Assembly (NCBI GenBank): GCA_046331095.1 | Contig: JAXLRM010000008.1 | Span: forward strand, 62,001-126,000 | DNA from: JAIBAC01 sp046331095 | GTDB taxonomy: Bacteria > Actinomycetota > Acidimicrobiia > UBA2766 | DNA: 64,000 nt | Direction of reading: 5' to 3' | In this document: piece by piece, positions 61,136-64,000 of the stretch | How the letters are laid out: each line of letters opens with the position of its first letter | Position numbering within the stretch: the stretch's first letter is position 1 | Position numbers and translations under genes: made by a program | The notes under the pieces: model-generated | Told to the model about the DNA's origin: nothing | Database searches by the model: none | The model's input: only the letters and a program-made list of their open reading frames with translations

Positions 61136-61820
61136 CGTCCGCAGCCGTGTCCGAGGTGGCGACCACCGTTTCGCGCAGGTCGATCTCCGCGTCGACACGC
61201 TCGGGTGCATCCACACCCGTGGCGGCTCCCGCGGAGGCGGCCCTGTTCTTCGCCCTGTACGTGCGCGCCTTGTCGATCGTCGCCCGGATCACCGCGAAGT
61301 CCTCGCGGGCGTCCTGGAGCTTGGACGCGCCACCGCGCAGCACCGCGGCCGGATGCAGCGTGGGGATCAGAGTGGCGTCGTTGCGCCACCGGAACCGCCG
61401 GCCGCGCACACGTGTCACCCCCACCTGACGGTCGAGCAGGTACCGCGTCGCGAATGCGCCCAGGCTCACGACCACGAGCGGGTCGAGGAGCTCGAGTTGG
61501 CGGTCCAGGTACGGCGTGCACGACGCGATCTCGCCCGGTTCGGGGTCGCGGTTGCCCGGCGGGCGGCACTTGAGGATGTTGCAGATGTAGACCTGCTCAC
61601 GCTCGATGCCCACGTCGGCGCAGAGGCGGTTCAACAGGTTGCCCGCCGCGCCCACGAAGGGGACCCCCTGCTCGTCCTCGTTGCGGCCGGGTGCCTCGCC
61701 GACGAAGACGAGGTCGGCTGTCTCGCTCCCCGTGCCGAACACGACCGTGTTGCGCGTCTCGCACAGGACGCACGCGGTGCACGCCTCTGCCTCGGCGCCG
61801 AGCTCCTCGAGTGCGGTCAC
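61110..61820 (-). CDS. Uracil-DNA glycosylase, family 4/5-like
   Basis: 236 residues from GTG 61820 (GTGA overlap). The iron-sulfur ligands CTACVLCETR, the active-site motif FVGEAPGRNEDEQGVPFVG, YICNILKCRPPGNRDPEP with another cysteine pattern, and LIPTLHPAAVLRGG (the HP catalytic loop) mark a thermostable UdgA-type family 4 enzyme. It removes uracil from DNA. The C-terminal ~50 residues are a disordered extension. Its place inside the alr-tsaE operon is a transcriptional association rather than a pathway link. Confidence 0.92.
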   Translation of the reverse strand: MTALEELGAEAEACTACVLCETRNTVVFGTGSETADLVFVGEAPGRNEDEQGVPFVGAAGNLLNRLCADVGIEREQVYICNILKCRPPGNRDPEPGEIASCTPYLDRQLELLDPLVVVSLGAFATRYLLDRQVGVTRVRGRRFRWRNDATLIPTLHPAAVLRGGASKLQDAREDFAVIRATIDKARTYRAKNRAASAGAATGVDAPERVDAEIDLRETVVATSDTAADDAGQLGLF

Positions 61821-62737
61821 GGCTGCCCCTCCTCCGCCGACTCCGCCCCGGTTCTAGTAGCGGTCACCGCGTGGCGGGTGGCAGCGGCGACGATGCCGGC
61901 GACCGCGGCCACGGCCGCATCCACGATCCCGGGATCCGCCGGCGCGGGCCCGGTCCCGGTCGCGAGCACGAAGACGGTGTCGCCGTCGTATCGGGTGTGG
62001 GAAGGGCGCAGGCACCGGGCGAAGCCGTCGTGGGCGGCCTGAGCGAGGACGTACGCCTCCGCCGGGGCGAACACGGCGTCGACGGTCACGACCGCGACCG
62101 TCGTGTTCGTGCGCGTGATCGGGGCCACCGGCTCGGTCCCCGTGGCGGCACGGCTCCCGGCGACGACCTCACCGGATTCGCCGACGACGTCGCCGAGGGC
62201 ATTGGCGACCACGATCGCGCCCAGCGCGACCCCGGCAACCTCCTCGCACTCGGCACCGACGCCGCCGGGTACCGCCCATTCCGCTCCGTGGACCTTGCCC
62301 ACGGTCGCGCCCGCCCCGGCGCCGACACGACCCCACGGCGGTTCCGCGGTCGCCACGTCGAGGGCCAGCGCTCCCGCCTCCGCCGGCGGCCACGTGCCCC
62401 CCGATGCGACGAGGTCGAACACGCAAGCGGCGGGCACGATCGGGACCGGACCCCCGGGGGTCGGCACGCCGCGGCCGCGCCGGACCATCGCCTCGGCGAC
62501 CGTGTTCGCCGACCCGAGGCCGAGCGCTGACCCGCCCGAGAGCACGACCGCGTCGACTCGTTCGACGAGCCGCCACGGAGCGAGGGCGTCCGTCTCACGT
62601 GTCGCCGGGGCGTTGCCACGCACGTCGACGCCCGCGATCGCGGGCGCGTCGGGCACGACCACGGTCGTGCCGGTCGTCCCCCCCGGAGCCGTCCAGTGCC
62701 CGACACGCACGCCGGGCCCGAGCCGGCCAGCGGTCAA
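61817..62737 (-). CDS. P1-family (DmpA-like) Ntn-hydrolase peptidase
   Basis: 306 residues from TTG 62737 (TTGA overlap with alr). VRVGHWTAPGGTTGTTVVV, RGNAPATRETDALAPWRLVE, VDAVVLSGGSALGLGSANTV, GGVGAECEEVAGVALGAIVV and NTTVAVVTVDAVFAPAEAYV follow the S58 peptidase (DmpA/aminopeptidase P1) pattern. These proteins self-cleave into two chains before a nucleophilic Ser/Thr; NTTVAVV is the likely region here. Known relatives release N-terminal D- or L-amino acids; substrate unknown. Adjacent alr makes D-alanine, so a D-amino-acid peptide role is conceivable. Confidence 0.82.
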   Translation of the reverse strand: MTAGRLGPGVRVGHWTAPGGTTGTTVVVPDAPAIAGVDVRGNAPATRETDALAPWRLVERVDAVVLSGGSALGLGSANTVAEAMVRRGRGVPTPGGPVPIVPAACVFDLVASGGTWPPAEAGALALDVATAEPPWGRVGAGAGATVGKVHGAEWAVPGGVGAECEEVAGVALGAIVVANALGDVVGESGEVVAGSRAATGTEPVAPITRTNTTVAVVTVDAVFAPAEAYVLAQAAHDGFARCLRPSHTRYDGDTVFVLATGTGPAPADPGIVDAAVAAVAGIVAAATRHAVTATRTGAESAEEGQP

Positions 62738-63882
62738 CGTCCGCTCCGCACGTGGACCCGGGGGACGCGGGCGCCGATGCCGCAGGTGACCTCGTATCCG
62801 ATCGTCCCGAGCTTGGCGGCCCACTCCTCGGCGCGGATCTCGGCTTCGCCCTGGCGCCCGATGAGGACGACCTCCGTGCCGACCGGCATCTCGTCGTCGC
62901 CGAGGTCGACCATGAACTGGTCCATGGTGATCGTGCCCGCTATCGGGCGGCGGTGCCCGCCGACGAGGACCTCGGCCCTGCCCGAGAGCCCGCGGCGCAC
63001 GCCGTCGTGGTAGCCGAGAGGAACGGTCCCGACCCACGACGGCCGGTCGAGCTCGTAGCGGTGGCCGTAGCTGATCCGCTCGCCCGGATCGAGCCTGCGC
63101 ACGTGCGCCAGCTCCGAGACCAGCGTCAGCGCCGGTACGAGCCTCCCGGTTCCTGCCAAGCCGGGTGCGGGGGCGATTCCGTAGAGGGCGATGCCGCAGC
63201 GCACCATGTCGTATCGGTACCGCTCCGCGTCGACGAGGGTGGCAGCCGAGTTGGCCGCGTGGAGGACTCCCGGATCGACGCCGGCCGCCGCGATGTCCGC
63301 GACGACCGCGTCGAACAGCTTCGCCTGCGTCTCGGTGCAGTCGAGGTCGGGTTCGTCGGCGACCGCGAAGTGGGTCCACGTCCCTCCGAGGCGCAGCCCG
63401 GCCGCGGCCTCGATGCGGCGTGCGAGGCCGGGGGCGGCATCGGGTTGGCAACCCACGCGGTTCATCCCGGTGTTGACCTTCAGGTGGACTGCGACGTCGC
63501 GCCCGGCTGCGGAAGCTGCCCGCGCCAGCGCGTCGACGCCGGCCTCGGTGTACACGGTGGCCGTCGCCCCGGCGTCGACGAGAGCGGCCTCCGCTCCGGG
63601 GGGTGCCTGCGACAGGAGCAGCACCGGAGCGCCGATGCCGGCACCACGCAGGTCGAGGACCTCCTCGACGAGGGCGACTCCGAGCATCGCGGCGCCCGCC
63701 TCCAACGCCGCGGACGCGACCGGCACGGCACCGTGGCCGTAGCCGTCGGCCTTCACGACGGCGCAGAGGGCGGCCGGCGCCGCGATACGGCACAGGTAGC
63801 CGGTGTTGGCGGCGATGGCATCGAGGTCGACGAGCGCGCGGGACGGTCGGAACGACACCGGCGGGAGGGGTCCGGCGGTCAC
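62734..63882 (-). CDS. alr: Alanine racemase
   Basis: 382 residues from GTG 63882 (GTGA overlap with nnrD). The PLP site is ALCAVVKADGYGHGAVPVA with the Schiff-base lysine. HLKVNTGMNRVGC and MVRCGIALYGIAP follow, then the catalytic tyrosine in RISYGHRYELDRPSW, AGTITMDQFMVDLGD and GYEVTCGIGARVPRV. It interconverts L- and D-alanine for peptidoglycan. The longer open frame upstream of GTG 63882 belongs to nnrD's antisense frame and is not used. Confidence 0.95.
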   Translation of the reverse strand: MTAGPLPPVSFRPSRALVDLDAIAANTGYLCRIAAPAALCAVVKADGYGHGAVPVASAALEAGAAMLGVALVEEVLDLRGAGIGAPVLLLSQAPPGAEAALVDAGATATVYTEAGVDALARAASAAGRDVAVHLKVNTGMNRVGCQPDAAPGLARRIEAAAGLRLGGTWTHFAVADEPDLDCTETQAKLFDAVVADIAAAGVDPGVLHAANSAATLVDAERYRYDMVRCGIALYGIAPAPGLAGTGRLVPALTLVSELAHVRRLDPGERISYGHRYELDRPSWVGTVPLGYHDGVRRGLSGRAEVLVGGHRRPIAGTITMDQFMVDLGDDEMPVGTEVVLIGRQGEAEIRAEEWAAKLGTIGYEVTCGIGARVPRVHVRSGR

Positions 63883-64000
63883 GTGCGCGCCTCGGCCTCG
63901 GCCGCAGGGATCTGCGCGGCGATGTCGCCCGCCACCGGGTGGCGATCCTCGGAGCCGGCCAGGGCTCCCGCGCGGCCGTGTACGCACGCGGCTGCGACGG
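63879..64000 (-). CDS. NAD(P)H-hydrate dehydratase, C-terminal end (partial)
   Basis: The minus strand at the window edge reads VAAACVHGRAGALAGSEDRH and then PVAGDIAAQIPAAEAEART before a TGA at 63879-63881. The VHGRAG...VAGDIAAQIP pattern matches the last helices of NnrD-type ADP/ATP-dependent NAD(P)HX dehydratases, usually fused to the epimerase as nnr. The start is outside the window. Gene order nnr-alr-tsaE-tsaB is usual in actinobacteria, which supports the call. Confidence 0.65.
   Translation of the reverse strand, partial: VAAACVHGRAGALAGSEDRHPVAGDIAAQIPAAEAEART

Overview
The DNA is very G+C-rich, genes are packed with 1-13 nt overlaps, and GTG or TTG starts are frequent. An F420 reductase, GuaB3, an MhuD-type heme oxygenase, an IcmB-like B12 subunit, CvnD-like GTPases and the nnrD-alr-tsaE-tsaB-rimI order all point to an actinobacterium (Actinomycetota). 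The Acidimicrobiia or a related deep lineage is my best guess. This is inference from gene content; no rRNA or marker comparison was possible. I saw no tRNA, rRNA, CRISPR array, transposase or prophage.

Layout. 1-9 kb: proS tail, lipoprotein and membrane proteins, an F420 reductase, a phosphodiesterase-like enzyme, a CinA-like protein, NhaA and an FHA-GGDEF diguanylate cyclase. 8.6-16 kb: a potassium module of two TrkA-type RCK proteins diverging from two tandem KimA-like K+ transporters, each with a C-terminal OB-fold fused on, followed by a polyprenyl synthase. 16.9-19.5 kb: sucCD and a B12-binding mutase subunit. 19.7-28 kb: an orphan ABC ATPase with a lipoprotein, a lipase, PcrA helicase, an M20 amidohydrolase and a frameshifted acyl-CoA synthetase. 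28-35.3 kb: a Ras-like GTPase facing a chemosensory operon (MCP, CheW, CheA-REC, REC-GAF, CheR). 35.5-42.8 kb: purine genes (guaB3, guaA), a Nudix CoA pyrophosphatase, an IMPase and sdhCD without sdhAB. 42.9-51.1 kb: a FIST/hybrid-kinase pair, an MhuD-like protein, rfbC, and tsaD-groES-groEL with a CIRCE operator. 51.4-59.2 kb: an eight-gene overlapping operon and a divergent membrane glycosyltransferase. 59.4-64 kb: rimI, tsaB, tsaE, UDG, P1 peptidase, alr, nnrD.

The most interesting region is 51.4-59.2 kb. In many actinobacteria rimI is directly followed by tsaD-groES-groEL. Here they are separated by about 8 kb holding a GT2, a radical SAM/SPASM protein, a DUF2064 transferase, a cytochrome b-molybdopterin oxidoreductase fusion, a small membrane protein, a methyltransferase and a two-component system, all overlapping or nearly touching on one strand. 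Both edges carry copies, in the same orientation, of a 49-bp palindromic repeat arranged with a strict 62-bp period. A third pair lies at 35.4 kb. This looks like an acquired or rearranged cassette encoding an undescribed envelope or sugar-modification pathway with its own regulator.

Other notable points are the KimA/OB-fold fusion (the OB-fold is usually a separate gene near trkA), a chemosensory cluster with no cheB or separate cheY, and a 93-bp tandem repeat running into the lipase gene. A 50-codon membrane protein gene next to sdhC is also easy to miss.
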